21,953 nucleotides of DNA from a virus, in IMG/VR virus record IMGVR_UViG_3300021959_009755, positions 1 through 21,953 of that record; one strand, 5' to 3'. Position numbers and translations under genes: made by a program. The notes beneath the pieces are model-generated. The model was not told where the DNA came from and searched no databases. It worked only from the letters and a program-made list of their open reading frames with translations. Below, piece after piece: positions 1-7,353 of this stretch (positions are counted from its first letter, which is position 1; every line of letters begins with the position of its first letter).

Positions 1-125
1 TCATATAGCTTGTTTATTCTAGTGATTCTTCCGTCAATAGGTGTATGATTTTCATAATCCCATTTACCACTGGGCAATTGATGCGCACGACAGATAGTAC
101 CATCAATATCTACGATATATTTCAT
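1..125 (-). CDS. HAD-superfamily phosphatase, N-terminal part (runs off left edge)
   Basis: Only the first 41 codons are in the window. They begin MKYIVDIDGTIC, with the HAD motif I DxDGT at residues 6-10, in which the first Asp is the phosphorylated nucleophile in this superfamily. The next residues (RAHQLPSGKWDYENHTPIDGRI) resemble short phage and capsule-locus HAD proteins that act on small phosphorylated substrates; the substrate cannot be told. The ATG at 125 has a good ribosome binding site, AAGGA, six bases upstream, and lies ten bases beyond the stop of the DUF3310 gene, so it is probably co-transcribed with it. It could be a sugar-phosphate phosphatase linked to the glycan genes or a polynucleotide/nucleotide phosphatase. 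The HAD call is strong, the role unknown. Confidence 0.8.
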   Translation of the reverse strand, partial: MKYIVDIDGTICRAHQLPSGKWDYENHTPIDGRITRINKLY

Positions 126-134
126 GATTAGTCC

Positions 135-680
135 TTATAAGTTATTATCATGTATGTATAGTTGAAGAAGTGCATAGTGTAACACCTTCATTAAATCTTT
201 ACGAGCATCATCTCTCGTACCTTTATTTAAATACCTACTTGCATATTTATCTACATTTCCCATGCAGAATCCAGTGCCATGACCTTTATCCATAATGTTT
301 TCCATAGATTGAATCTTATTGGTATTATAGTGAGAAGCATAAGTACTATCAATATAGTCTGTAAACTCTTCTATCAGTTTATCTTCATTAAACTTATAAA
401 CATTTGTTTTAGGTCCAATATTTATAGAACCATCTTCTTTACGTTCCATAACCACTTTAAAACCTAAATCTTCAATCTCTTCTTTTGTGTATTGGTTATG
501 CCCATGTCCAGCAGCAGAGTTCCAACCAATTGTTTGTGGTTCTGGTCTTATATCGTTTGGTGATATTGGTCTCATATCTTCTCCAATTTTAAATCTATCT
601 GTTGTTCCTTGGTATCTACCATACACGACACCATCTACTCGTTCATATGTTAATGGTACACCTGGTTTAAGTGTTCCCAT
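135..680 (-). CDS. DUF3310 (SaV-like) domain protein
   Basis: The protein has 181 aa. Its last 44 residues (138-181) fit the DUF3310/SaV-like pattern of phage proteins: a short glycine-asparagine stretch (FCMGNVDKYASRY), a Lys-Gly turn, then a helix with DLMKVLHYALLQL. The family is sometimes labelled nucleotide kinase, but I know of no solid function and see no Walker A motif. Residues 1-60 look like an unrelated beta-rich N-terminal part with Pro-rich linkers. The ATG sits in a TAATG overlap with the stop of the upstream gene, so translation is probably coupled. Its neighbours (HTH, PC4-like, HAD) suggest nucleic-acid or nucleotide metabolism rather than glycan work. Confidence 0.65.
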   Translation of the reverse strand: MGTLKPGVPLTYERVDGVVYGRYQGTTDRFKIGEDMRPISPNDIRPEPQTIGWNSAAGHGHNQYTKEEIEDLGFKVVMERKEDGSINIGPKTNVYKFNEDKLIEEFTDYIDSTYASHYNTNKIQSMENIMDKGHGTGFCMGNVDKYASRYLNKGTRDDARKDLMKVLHYALLQLYIHDNNL

Positions 681-988
681 TATCCAATCTTCTTTTTGAT
701 AGCTTCTAATAACTTACTTAAATTTTCTTTTTTATTTAAATTAGTTCCTACTACTTCTACACCCAGAATCTCTTCTAACTCTCTTAGCATAACTTTAACA
801 GTTAATGACTTATCTTCTTCGTCTAATTCAGGTTTTTCATATATTTTAAGCTGTACTAATTTACTTATAACACTTCTATATCCTTTTTCAAATATAGATG
901 CTAATTCATGTACATCTTTAATTTCTTCTTCAAGATAAAGCCTAGTTAATTCAGCTTCTTGCTCATCATTCCAAGCTTTAATACTCAT
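680..988 (-). CDS. Small putative helix-turn-helix DNA-binding protein
   Basis: The protein has 102 aa from the ATG at 988, which has GGAG seven bases upstream. A longer frame starting at a TTG (1009) lacks such a site. Residues 5-50 (AWNDEQEAELTRLYLEE ... VHELASIFEKGYRSVISKLVQL) look like a three-helix Myb/SANT- or GcrA-type fold, with the last helix as the recognition helix. The C-terminal half is charged and probably helical (KVMLRELEEILGV), ending in a Lys-rich tail. It overlaps the PC4-like gene by 11 bases. A transcription or replication accessory role is plausible next to a ssDNA-binding protein, but the HTH is read by eye and not proven. Confidence 0.5.
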   Translation of the reverse strand: MSIKAWNDEQEAELTRLYLEEEIKDVHELASIFEKGYRSVISKLVQLKIYEKPELDEEDKSLTVKVMLRELEEILGVEVVGTNLNKKENLSKLLEAIKKKIG

Positions 989-1265
989 ATTCATTCTCCA
1001 ATTCTTCAAATTCCAATTCTAATTGATTATTCCATATGTACCTTTGAGCTACTGCTTCTGCTGCATCATTTAATAAAGGTATTAAAGAGCTAACTTCGTC
1101 TGCTGGAATAGAAAATCCTGTCTTAGTAGGAAACCATTGTCCTGTATCTCCATCCATTGTATAATCTCTTATGTGCAAATATAGTTTATCTCTAAATTCA
1201 TTAATAGTTACTTTTACTGCATTACCATTTGGTTTATGAAATGCTGTACCAAAGTCTATATTCAT
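978..1265 (-). CDS. PC4/p15-like ssDNA-binding protein
   Basis: I place the start at the ATG at 1265, which forms an ATGA overlap with the stop of the oxygenase gene upstream; this gives 95 aa. Residues about 16-65 (VKVTINEFRDKLYLHIRDYTMDGDTGQWFPTKTGFSIPADEVSSLIPLL, quoted in parts: INEFRDKLYLHIRDY and PTKTGFSIPADEVSSL) match the PC4 coactivator layout of two to three beta-strands, the PTKTG(F/I)S turn and a closing helix. PC4-type proteins bind single-stranded DNA as dimers, and phage members have been linked to replication, recombination and transcription. The C-terminus is strongly acidic (EFEELENEYEY), like the acidic tails of phage ssDNA-binding proteins that contact partners. Confidence 0.6.
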   Translation of the reverse strand: MNIDFGTAFHKPNGNAVKVTINEFRDKLYLHIRDYTMDGDTGQWFPTKTGFSIPADEVSSLIPLLNDAAEAVAQRYIWNNQLELEFEELENEYEY

Positions 1266-1858
1266 ATTGTTACTACTTTTTCGGTACTTATAAAATCTCT
1301 TGCCCAAGCTGTGACTGGGTATAACTTAAATATCTGTACCAATGCATATCTAGTTTCTGTAGTTGACTCATTTAACATTCCATGAGCTACTAAATCAGGA
1401 TCAAAAAATATTGTTTCTCCTTGTTTTAGCCATTGAACTCTACGTTTCTTTTCTGTGTCTATGAATTTATATGTAAAATCTTTACTAGCTGTTAGTGCAG
1501 TAATACTTCTAATCATGTAATCATTTTTATCTTTCACTGCCGTATTATTACCATCAGTATGTAAAGGTATTTCTTGACCTGGAAGTTGTCTATGTATACG
1601 CACTCTGGTAGTTTGCAGTTGAAAATAATCTACTAACTTTTTAACTTGTGGTATTTTATCATATAAAGCAGTATATTTAAAATCATCAGGATTCTCTAAA
1701 GGGTTAGATCTATAAAAATCAAATACACTACCTGATTCACTTTTTATAGATATAGCATCTACATGTCCTGCAAGATCTTGATCTGTATGTTCTACAAATT
1801 TTAATTGTCTAACCCAGCTATTATCAAACTCTAATCTTGTTTTAGCTTTTAATAACAT
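1262..1858 (-). CDS. 2-oxoglutarate/Fe(II) oxygenase, aspartyl/asparaginyl-hydroxylase-like
   Basis: The protein has 198 aa with a double-stranded beta-helix core. It shows the iron-binding HxD (H100, D102, in IPLHTDGNN), a distal His (H159, in DPDLVAHGMLNES) and Arg170 placed to bind 2-oxoglutarate. The stretch RVRIHRQLPGQEIPLHTD is close to what is seen in phage and bacterial Asp/Asn-hydroxylase relatives. Such enzymes hydroxylate proteins or small molecules using O2 and 2OG; the substrate is not visible here. The gene overlaps its upstream neighbour by 17 bases and its downstream neighbour by an ATGA overlap. It is one of three oxygenases of this chemistry in the window, and shares no obvious sequence identity with the one at 3193-3828 beyond the metal motif. 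Confidence 0.75.
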   Translation of the reverse strand: MLLKAKTRLEFDNSWVRQLKFVEHTDQDLAGHVDAISIKSESGSVFDFYRSNPLENPDDFKYTALYDKIPQVKKLVDYFQLQTTRVRIHRQLPGQEIPLHTDGNNTAVKDKNDYMIRSITALTASKDFTYKFIDTEKKRRVQWLKQGETIFFDPDLVAHGMLNESTTETRYALVQIFKLYPVTAWARDFISTEKVVTI

Positions 1859-3215
1859 AGTCTTTTATTTGACCTCCTTCTATAGGTCTATCTAAGAAAT
1901 CTTTACCAAGTATCCACATATCAGGATTATTTGTTTTAATTTCTTTTATCCAATTATTATAACTTTCTGTAACACCTTTTAAGCCATGAAGATAGTGAGC
2001 ATTTACTGTATGAAAAGCATTACTCCACCATATAACACTACCAGGCTCATTTACAATTTTATTAGTTATAGGTGTACAATCTTTTGAAATATCAACATGA
2101 GTCCAAGTATGTTTTAATTTTTTATATCTTTTCCAATGTTCTTTAATAATATCTTCTCCGCCCCACCAAGATATTTCTCTTTTCCACAAGAAATCATCTG
2201 TTTCATTTTCTGTAAGAGTACCGTGCGTTTCATTAAATTGGTATTTTTTTCTTGCCCAATTTATAAATGAAGGGTAATCTTCTCCATTCCATTGAGTTAA
2301 CATCATTTTTTTATATGCTAATGCTGGTTTACTATAGTCATAAAAGTTAACTTTTGCATCATCTTCAAAATTAAAAGTATTTAATATAATATGAGGTTTA
2401 AAACTGGCTGCTAATGTGTATAAATGTCTAATTGGTTCTTGTATTTTACAATATTTTAAATCTAAATATGTTTCAGTATTCCATAAAAATACACATTGTG
2501 GTGCATAGTTTACTATGTTATTTACCCATGACAGTTGAGTTTGTAGATCTTGTATACTACTGGTAGGATATACAAATTCTTTTGCATCTCTAACTTTAGG
2601 ATGAAAATTATATACAGTTAATCCATTTTCTAAACTTGTATTTATAAAATTCCAACCATCTACTAATGGTGTACATACTTTAGTTTCTTCTGTAGGCATT
2701 AAAGCCAAAGGAGTATAATCATCGTGTATATCTTTAACATGTCTATTAGCAGCTGCTAAATGTTCTGGTTTATCTATTTTATGTTTTGCTTCACCCCACA
2801 CAGGTTTGTCAAATTTTTCATAATATTTTAAATTAACTAATATGCACTGTTTATGCAGTCCATAATATCCATTACCTTCTGCCCAGTTACTATTAGGAGT
2901 TTCTTTATCCATAATATGACCTGTAACAAAGAAGTTTTTCTTATCCATCCATTTTTCTATAATTTTAAAAAAAGAACCCTCTCGTACTATATGACCTACT
3001 GCTTGAACTATACAATAATCTACATCATGTTCTAAAGCTTTATCTAATACTTCATTTACAGAGTTTCCGTAGATTATAGGACCAAAGTACTTAAATCTTG
3101 TAAAAAATTCTGTAATCTCTTTACGTTTTTGTTGTATAGTCATATTTCTTGATGCAAACTTAGGATCATCAAATATTGCAACTACATAGTTTTTATTTAG
3201 GCCCATTTTTCGCAT
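1842..3215 (-). CDS. Unrecognised 457-aa protein, possibly glycan-related
   Basis: I do not recognise this protein. The N-terminal 150 residues have an alternating strand/helix pattern (NYVVAIFDD, DYCIVQAVGHIV, NFFVTGHIMDKE) followed by YYGLHKQCILVNLKYYEKF, reminiscent of GT-A-type nucleotide-binding domains but without a clear DxD. The rest is rich in Trp, Tyr and His (WWGGEDIIKEHWKRY, VIWWSNAFHTVNAHYLHG), consistent with a large soluble enzyme that binds sugars or aromatic ligands. There is no signal peptide or membrane span. It is sandwiched between two 2OG oxygenases and overlaps both, so the three may act together. M1 (3215) or M4 (3206) could be the start; neither has a strong ribosome binding site. 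Confidence 0.7.
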   Translation of the reverse strand: MRKMGLNKNYVVAIFDDPKFASRNMTIQQKRKEITEFFTRFKYFGPIIYGNSVNEVLDKALEHDVDYCIVQAVGHIVREGSFFKIIEKWMDKKNFFVTGHIMDKETPNSNWAEGNGYYGLHKQCILVNLKYYEKFDKPVWGEAKHKIDKPEHLAAANRHVKDIHDDYTPLALMPTEETKVCTPLVDGWNFINTSLENGLTVYNFHPKVRDAKEFVYPTSSIQDLQTQLSWVNNIVNYAPQCVFLWNTETYLDLKYCKIQEPIRHLYTLAASFKPHIILNTFNFEDDAKVNFYDYSKPALAYKKMMLTQWNGEDYPSFINWARKKYQFNETHGTLTENETDDFLWKREISWWGGEDIIKEHWKRYKKLKHTWTHVDISKDCTPITNKIVNEPGSVIWWSNAFHTVNAHYLHGLKGVTESYNNWIKEIKTNNPDMWILGKDFLDRPIEGGQIKDYVIKS

Positions 3216-3828
3216 AACTATGCTCTACCAACTCTTTAAATTCTTTTGTTATTTTACCATGTACTATTATATGGTATCTATCTTCATCACTATTATTATA
3301 CACAGCATGTGTATTACCTACATCTAATAATAATGCTTTTCCCGGGGCAAATGGTAAAAATCCTTTATGATCTTTCATTTTAAATTTACAACCTTCAGGA
3401 TTATTTAGTGCAATATTTATAGGAGCTAATCTATGATCATCTGAATCTGTATGCGGAGTAATAAAACCTTGTGGTTCTAGAAGCATAAAACGCACTCTAA
3501 AATAAGTATCAAAGGGAAAATAGTATTTAAAAAATTCATGAGTTATAGGGCATCTTGCACATATCTCTGTCCAATCATAGGGAGTTTCTTCATGACTATT
3601 ATAGCCATATTGTGTAAAATGATTAGTCTTAAAAGGATCAATTCCATGAATACATAGACTTCTCCAACCTTTATGCCTATAACCTCCATACCCGCTGTCT
3701 TCATCCCTATGTTTAACAAAAGTATCTTTTAAAGCAATAGCTTCTTTCAACATATCTTCGTGTGGCATATCTATATCAAGATCTAACCATGGTAATCCAC
3801 TTTCAGTTGCTATTTCTTTATACTTCAT
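3193..3828 (-). CDS. Aspartyl/asparaginyl beta-hydroxylase-family 2OG oxygenase
   Basis: The protein has 211 aa and matches the Asp/Asn beta-hydroxylase (PF05118-type) pattern well: FRVRFMLLEPQGFITPHTDSDDHR with the HxD pair H126 and D128, an APINIALNNPEGCKF strand, then LLDVGNTHAVYNNSDEDRYHIIVHG with the distal His H174 and the 2OG-binding Arg R184. Family members hydroxylate Asp or Asn side chains of proteins, or beta-carbons of amino acids, and need Fe(II), O2 and 2OG. It starts four bases inside the stop of the Fe-S carrier gene (ATGA), so the two are made together. Pairing an iron enzyme with an Fe-S carrier is suggestive, but this enzyme uses mononuclear iron, so a direct supply link is inference. 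Confidence 0.8.
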   Translation of the reverse strand: MKYKEIATESGLPWLDLDIDMPHEDMLKEAIALKDTFVKHRDEDSGYGGYRHKGWRSLCIHGIDPFKTNHFTQYGYNSHEETPYDWTEICARCPITHEFFKYYFPFDTYFRVRFMLLEPQGFITPHTDSDDHRLAPINIALNNPEGCKFKMKDHKGFLPFAPGKALLLDVGNTHAVYNNSDEDRYHIIVHGKITKEFKELVEHSYAKNGPK

Positions 3829-4319
3829 AACATTCCTGTTTCTAATAACATAGACTCATCAAAAGCAAAACTTGTACCACAACCACAACTAGCTTTAGCT
3901 CCTGGATTTTCTACTTTTAGTTGTTTACTCAATCCTGATGTATCTAAATCTATAATACTTCCATATAAATACTTTAAACTAACAGAGTCAATAACTGATG
4001 GTGGATTATCTGAAAATTGTATATCATCTTTTTTAGGATGCGTTTCTACATCAAAAGCGTAATTAAAACCAGAACAACCTCCACCGTCTACTGCAAATCT
4101 AAAATACTGTCCTTGTTCTAAAACGTCTGTAATATATATTTGAGCTTTAGGAGTAATAGTGGGCAGTTGCCCACTAACTTCTTCATTAAATATTGGGACA
4201 TTACCATGAAAATCATCAATAATTTTTCTATCTAATGATGTTTTTTGTGGCTCTGTAGGTAGTTGTGTATTTTGTATTTCTGTTTCGAGTTCAGCAAAAA
4301 ACTTATCTAAATCATCCAT
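3825..4319 (-). CDS. A-type iron-sulfur cluster carrier (IscA/HesB/ErpA-like)
   Basis: The protein has 164 aa; residues about 57-164 are a complete A-type carrier domain with all three cluster-ligand cysteines, C82 (GGGCSGFNY) and C145/C147 (ASCGCGTSF). The family binds and hands over [2Fe-2S]/[4Fe-4S] clusters to apo-proteins. Residues 1-56 are an extra acidic N-terminal region not present in the roughly 105-110-aa bacterial IscA, possibly a docking segment. A-type carriers are a well-known auxiliary gene of marine T4-like phages. The gene has its own promoter-like sequence (4340-4367) and a very good ribosome binding site, AAAAGGAG, six to seven bases before the ATG, which suggests high expression independent of the sugar cluster upstream. 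Confidence 0.9.
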   Translation of the reverse strand: MDDLDKFFAELETEIQNTQLPTEPQKTSLDRKIIDDFHGNVPIFNEEVSGQLPTITPKAQIYITDVLEQGQYFRFAVDGGGCSGFNYAFDVETHPKKDDIQFSDNPPSVIDSVSLKYLYGSIIDLDTSGLSKQLKVENPGAKASCGCGTSFAFDESMLLETGML

Positions 4320-4339
4320 AATATTCTCCTTTTAATACA

Positions 4340-4367
4340 ATAATAATATAAACTACTAAAAAGTCAA
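4340..4367 (-). promoter_or_regulatory. Sigma70-like promoter candidate for the Fe-S carrier gene
   Basis: On the minus strand a -35-like TTGACT (4362-4367) is followed by a 16-base spacer and TATTAT (4340-4345). It sits in one of the few real intergenic gaps of the array (44 bases), with the -35 overlapping the stop codon of the glycosyltransferase gene. The expected start of transcription is near 4333, right at the AAAAGGAG ribosome binding site, giving a very short leader. The AT-rich background makes -10 words common, so the call rests mainly on the good -35 and the position. Confidence 0.4.
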
Positions 4368-5527
4368 TGTCTAACAATATTGTTTCTTACTTTAATATCT
4401 TCTAGCGCATTACCATAATCTTTTGTTATTTTTTCCCATGTATTTATCATATTCATAGCATCTTTTTTAGAATAAACTTCTTCTTCTTTATTATGTGAAT
4501 GGTATATCATTTTAATACCATTTTTTAATGATTCTGCATTTGGTTCATTATAAAAAGTATGAGTACTCATACCTGTCATAGCATCTCCAGGTTTCATTGC
4601 AAATACATTTGAATCTGTAATATTTACAGATCTTCGTTCTATAGGCAGTATAAAACCATTTTCATTAGTTACAAAATCATCTGTAGGTCCATCAGCAGAT
4701 ACTATCGGTACACAACCACAAGCCATTGCTTCTTGTACATGCATACCAAAACCTTCTGCTCTATAAGGATGTACTACAACATCAGATGCTTTAAATAATG
4801 CAGCCATTTCTTTATCAGATAAATCTTCATCAATGTATACTACATCAGAACATCCTGTTTTATATTGCATTTTTATAATTTCATTAAGTATATTACTTTG
4901 TCCATATATTTTAGGATTATCTTTAATTACTAAACATGCTTTATCAAATTTTTTAAAAGCATCTTTCCACGCATTTATAAGAATATCAAGACCTTTTCTC
5001 CATTGAGAATTACCTACATATACAAAGTTAAAACTATCTTTATTTACATATTTACTATCTGAATTATCGTCATTAGTATTAAATAATTCTTTATTATAGC
5101 CATTAGCTACTACAAATAACTTTTCAGGTTTAAGTCCTCCATTTGCAAACACTTTAGCGACATAATTACTCGGAACAATCAATGCATCTGCAAAAGTCTC
5201 AAATTTATACTGCCATTCAAAAGGTACTTTGGTATATTCCCATGGTTGTATATATACAACTTTAGTTCTATCACTTGCAGGCCATTGCCATATTGGTGGG
5301 TATGAATGTCTTATTTGTATATCAGGTTCACTTGTCTCAGCTTTTTCAAGTACTTTTAGTTGTTTTACTATATCTTTGTCTATTTTATATTCAGGATCAT
5401 AACTATCTAAAGGTGTAATAGATATTTCCCAATCGGGATAAATAGTAGTAAGTTGAATAACTAAATTTCTATTAATAATAGAAAGCGAGTGGTTATCATA
5501 GAATTTTCCTACAAAATCAATAATCAT
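4364..5527 (-). CDS. Glycosyltransferase family 4-like (GT-B fold)
   Basis: The protein has 387 aa. The C-terminal half carries the GT4 signature: FNFVYVGNSQWRKGLDILINAW (start of the donor-binding Rossmann domain), then VVVHPYRAEGFGMHVQEAMACGCVPIVSADG, which holds the E-x7-E motif that binds the donor nucleotide sugar. The N-terminal acceptor domain includes FADALIVPSNYVAKVFANGG and VVANGYNKELF, also typical. GT4 enzymes are retaining transferases acting in the cytoplasm on polysaccharide, lipid-linked or protein acceptors; donor and acceptor cannot be told. There is one base between its ATG and the stop of the previous gene. It is the last gene of the sugar cluster before the Fe-S carrier promoter. 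Confidence 0.88.
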   Translation of the reverse strand: MIIDFVGKFYDNHSLSIINRNLVIQLTTIYPDWEISITPLDSYDPEYKIDKDIVKQLKVLEKAETSEPDIQIRHSYPPIWQWPASDRTKVVYIQPWEYTKVPFEWQYKFETFADALIVPSNYVAKVFANGGLKPEKLFVVANGYNKELFNTNDDNSDSKYVNKDSFNFVYVGNSQWRKGLDILINAWKDAFKKFDKACLVIKDNPKIYGQSNILNEIIKMQYKTGCSDVVYIDEDLSDKEMAALFKASDVVVHPYRAEGFGMHVQEAMACGCVPIVSADGPTDDFVTNENGFILPIERRSVNITDSNVFAMKPGDAMTGMSTHTFYNEPNAESLKNGIKMIYHSHNKEEEVYSKKDAMNMINTWEKITKDYGNALEDIKVRNNIVRH

Positions 5528-5528
5528 A

Positions 5529-6359
5529 TTAGTATGCTCTATCTAAGTGTTGCTCTATATAGTTTGTTACTGCATTATTATCTACAGCTCTAAGTATAGG
5601 CCATTGGGCTTCACCAAGTCCTGATGATTTAAAATTATGTAACTCATGATAATTATCTATAGTTACTTGATCCCAGATCTGATAAAAAGGATCATTTTCA
5701 ACCAGATCAGAATGTCCTATATTATTAATCTTCTCATGTAGTGCATCTCTGTCTCTACACAGACTCCAATGTATAGCTACTAAAGGAGACATTATTCTAT
5801 TTACACCTGCAGCACTTTTATCTGTCCAGCGGGCATAAGTAAAAGTACTATCATTTGAAGTTGCCATACCTTGATTTTCTCCAAAAAAAGGTGTTCCATC
5901 TTCATTAGCAATAACTAAGGTAGTATCATCAATAGTTTTATAAGGAGTAGCCCATGTCATACAAATATCTACTTTATTATAATAACGCTCTACAAGAGGA
6001 CAATAATTATAAAAAAAGTCTTTTGCATTAATTAAATATTCATCTGCATCTATACTAAAAATCCATTCATTAGTACATTGTGATTTAAGAAAATTTCTCT
6101 CGTAGTTATCATTTTCAATAGCTACTTTACTTTTTACAAAATCTTCTTCTATAATAGAAATTTTAGAATCTCCATCAATAGCACTTAGATCTGCCCATAA
6201 TTGTTTTTCATCAAAAGAAAAACTATTACCACTCCATGTAGTTCTATTCTTATCAAGACCTAAAATAATTTCATCTACATAATTATAATATTTAGAAACA
6301 CTTTCTGGTAAATAAGCTGCATCATAGCTTATTAAACTTATTACTGATTTCTTTTTCAT
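5529..6359 (-). CDS. GT-A-type glycosyltransferase (family 2-like)
   Basis: The protein has 276 aa. It starts with a hydrophobic strand (SVISLISYDAAYL) and an IILGLDKN segment, and has WIFSIDADEYLINA with the metal/nucleotide-binding DAD-E motif at 104-107, as in family 2-like transferases that begin by recognising a nucleotide-sugar. The HDYW-rich C-terminal half (AIHWSLCRDRDALHEKINNIGHSDL) is similar in style to phage-encoded transferases that modify virion or host glycans. The ATG is preceded by GAGG at a suitable distance and follows the methyltransferase stop by one base. Donor and acceptor are unknown. Confidence 0.72.
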   Translation of the reverse strand: MKKKSVISLISYDAAYLPESVSKYYNYVDEIILGLDKNRTTWSGNSFSFDEKQLWADLSAIDGDSKISIIEEDFVKSKVAIENDNYERNFLKSQCTNEWIFSIDADEYLINAKDFFYNYCPLVERYYNKVDICMTWATPYKTIDDTTLVIANEDGTPFFGENQGMATSNDSTFTYARWTDKSAAGVNRIMSPLVAIHWSLCRDRDALHEKINNIGHSDLVENDPFYQIWDQVTIDNYHELHNFKSSGLGEAQWPILRAVDNNAVTNYIEQHLDRAY

Positions 6360-7124
6360 CTAAGCCTCTTTTTTAGGTGTTGCAACTTTTTTAGGCGTGA
6401 CAGCTTTTTTTACTGTTGATATAAGTTTCTTTTTTAATCCCATAAGTCTAATACCGTTATAATAATGTTTGTGATTAGCCATACTATGAGTTATTCTTAT
6501 AACTTCATATTGTTCTGTAAATTTATCTTGATGTCTTAGTAATGCTTTATTAATTATTTCCATTTTGTCTTGATCAGATACTCCTGCAAATATAACTACT
6601 GACTCATGTGATAAATGGGGTAATACTTTTTCAAAAAAAGTATCATAAGTATCAGGACTATTTGGAAAAATGTCCATAAAACATAGATTAAATTTAGGAA
6701 ATTTAGAATAATCTACTTCTGCAAAATCACCTTCTACTAAGGTAGTTGCTTCGGGATTAATATCTGGTGTTTCTTTATTGTGTCGATTAATATGGTATGA
6801 TAGTTCGTTTTTCATACCCTCCCAAATACCTCCAGGTCCATCAGGTTCGTTTGGACGTATTTCTGTTTGTTCATAACTATAGTTTTCTACACCAACAGCA
6901 GTAGCAGTAGGGTTTCCCATAGTAGCTGCTAACAATGTAGCACCTCTATAAGATCCTAAGTCAAGATAATTTACATTATCTGCAGCACATAAATTATTAA
7001 TCAATGCCAGTAGTCTAGGAGATGCTGCTCCATATATTTTATTATGAAATTTATCTAATTTAGAATTAGACAAATCTGCTTCTTGAAATGCTGCATTTAC
7101 CCATGCTTCATTTAACTTACCCAT
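6360..7124 (-). CDS. Class I SAM-dependent methyltransferase with TPKK-type basic tail
   Basis: The protein has 254 aa. Motif I is NYLDLGSYRGATLLA (residues 52-66) with an acidic residue after the next strand (VGVENYSY), followed by DFAEVDYSKFPKFNLCFMDIFPNS, the usual order of a Rossmann SAM methyltransferase. The final 18 residues (VKKAVTPKKVATPKKEA) form a basic tail with two TPKK units, unlike an enzyme core and reminiscent of the S/TPKK repeats of histone H1 tails. It has a strong ribosome binding site (AAAAGGAG six bases upstream) and an eight-base overlap with the small membrane protein gene before it. Methylation of a sugar is the simplest role from context; DNA or protein methylation is not excluded. 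Confidence 0.72.
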   Translation of the reverse strand: MGKLNEAWVNAAFQEADLSNSKLDKFHNKIYGAASPRLLALINNLCAADNVNYLDLGSYRGATLLAATMGNPTATAVGVENYSYEQTEIRPNEPDGPGGIWEGMKNELSYHINRHNKETPDINPEATTLVEGDFAEVDYSKFPKFNLCFMDIFPNSPDTYDTFFEKVLPHLSHESVVIFAGVSDQDKMEIINKALLRHQDKFTEQYEVIRITHSMANHKHYYNGIRLMGLKKKLISTVKKAVTPKKVATPKKEA

Positions 7125-7353
7125 TGTTTCTCCTTTTAAGAATTTTTTTATCTACAATAAAGAACGGTGCATATATTACAAATAGTAATACTAATGATAT
7201 AAAAGCAGGAATTACTAAAAATACTAATGCCCATAAAATCCATATCCATAATAATATAGTTAATATAGGGCCATTATCACCTGATTTTAATTTTTTAGCT
7301 TCTTTCTCGATGCCTTCGTACATTTCTTGTTTTGTTATGTATACTTTATCCAC
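7117..7353 (-). CDS. Small membrane protein with two hydrophobic spans
   Basis: The protein has 78 aa from a GTG at 7353. An in-frame ATG at 7323 has no ribosome binding site, whereas the GTG has GAG(A) at about seven bases. Residues 1-27 are charged and probably helical. Residues 29-70 (PILTILLWIWILWALVFLVIPAFISLVLLFVIYAPFF, two adjacent segments split at the Pro) are strongly hydrophobic and would form a membrane hairpin, followed by a basic end (KKILKRRNNG) that should stay cytoplasmic. The position between two glycosyltransferase-type genes suggests a membrane anchor for a glycan-handling step, but nothing more specific can be said. Confidence 0.62.
   Translation of the reverse strand: MDKVYITKQEMYEGIEKEAKKLKSGDNGPILTILLWIWILWALVFLVIPAFISLVLLFVIYAPFFIVDKKILKRRNNG

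Noticed and set aside
2639-2646. TATAAATA on the minus strand inside the 457-aa gene (also 419-426, about 3415, and plus-strand copies at 8373 and about 3963)
   Set aside because: They lie inside coding sequence, several antisense to it, and with an AT-rich genome such words arise by chance; none has a gene start at the right distance.
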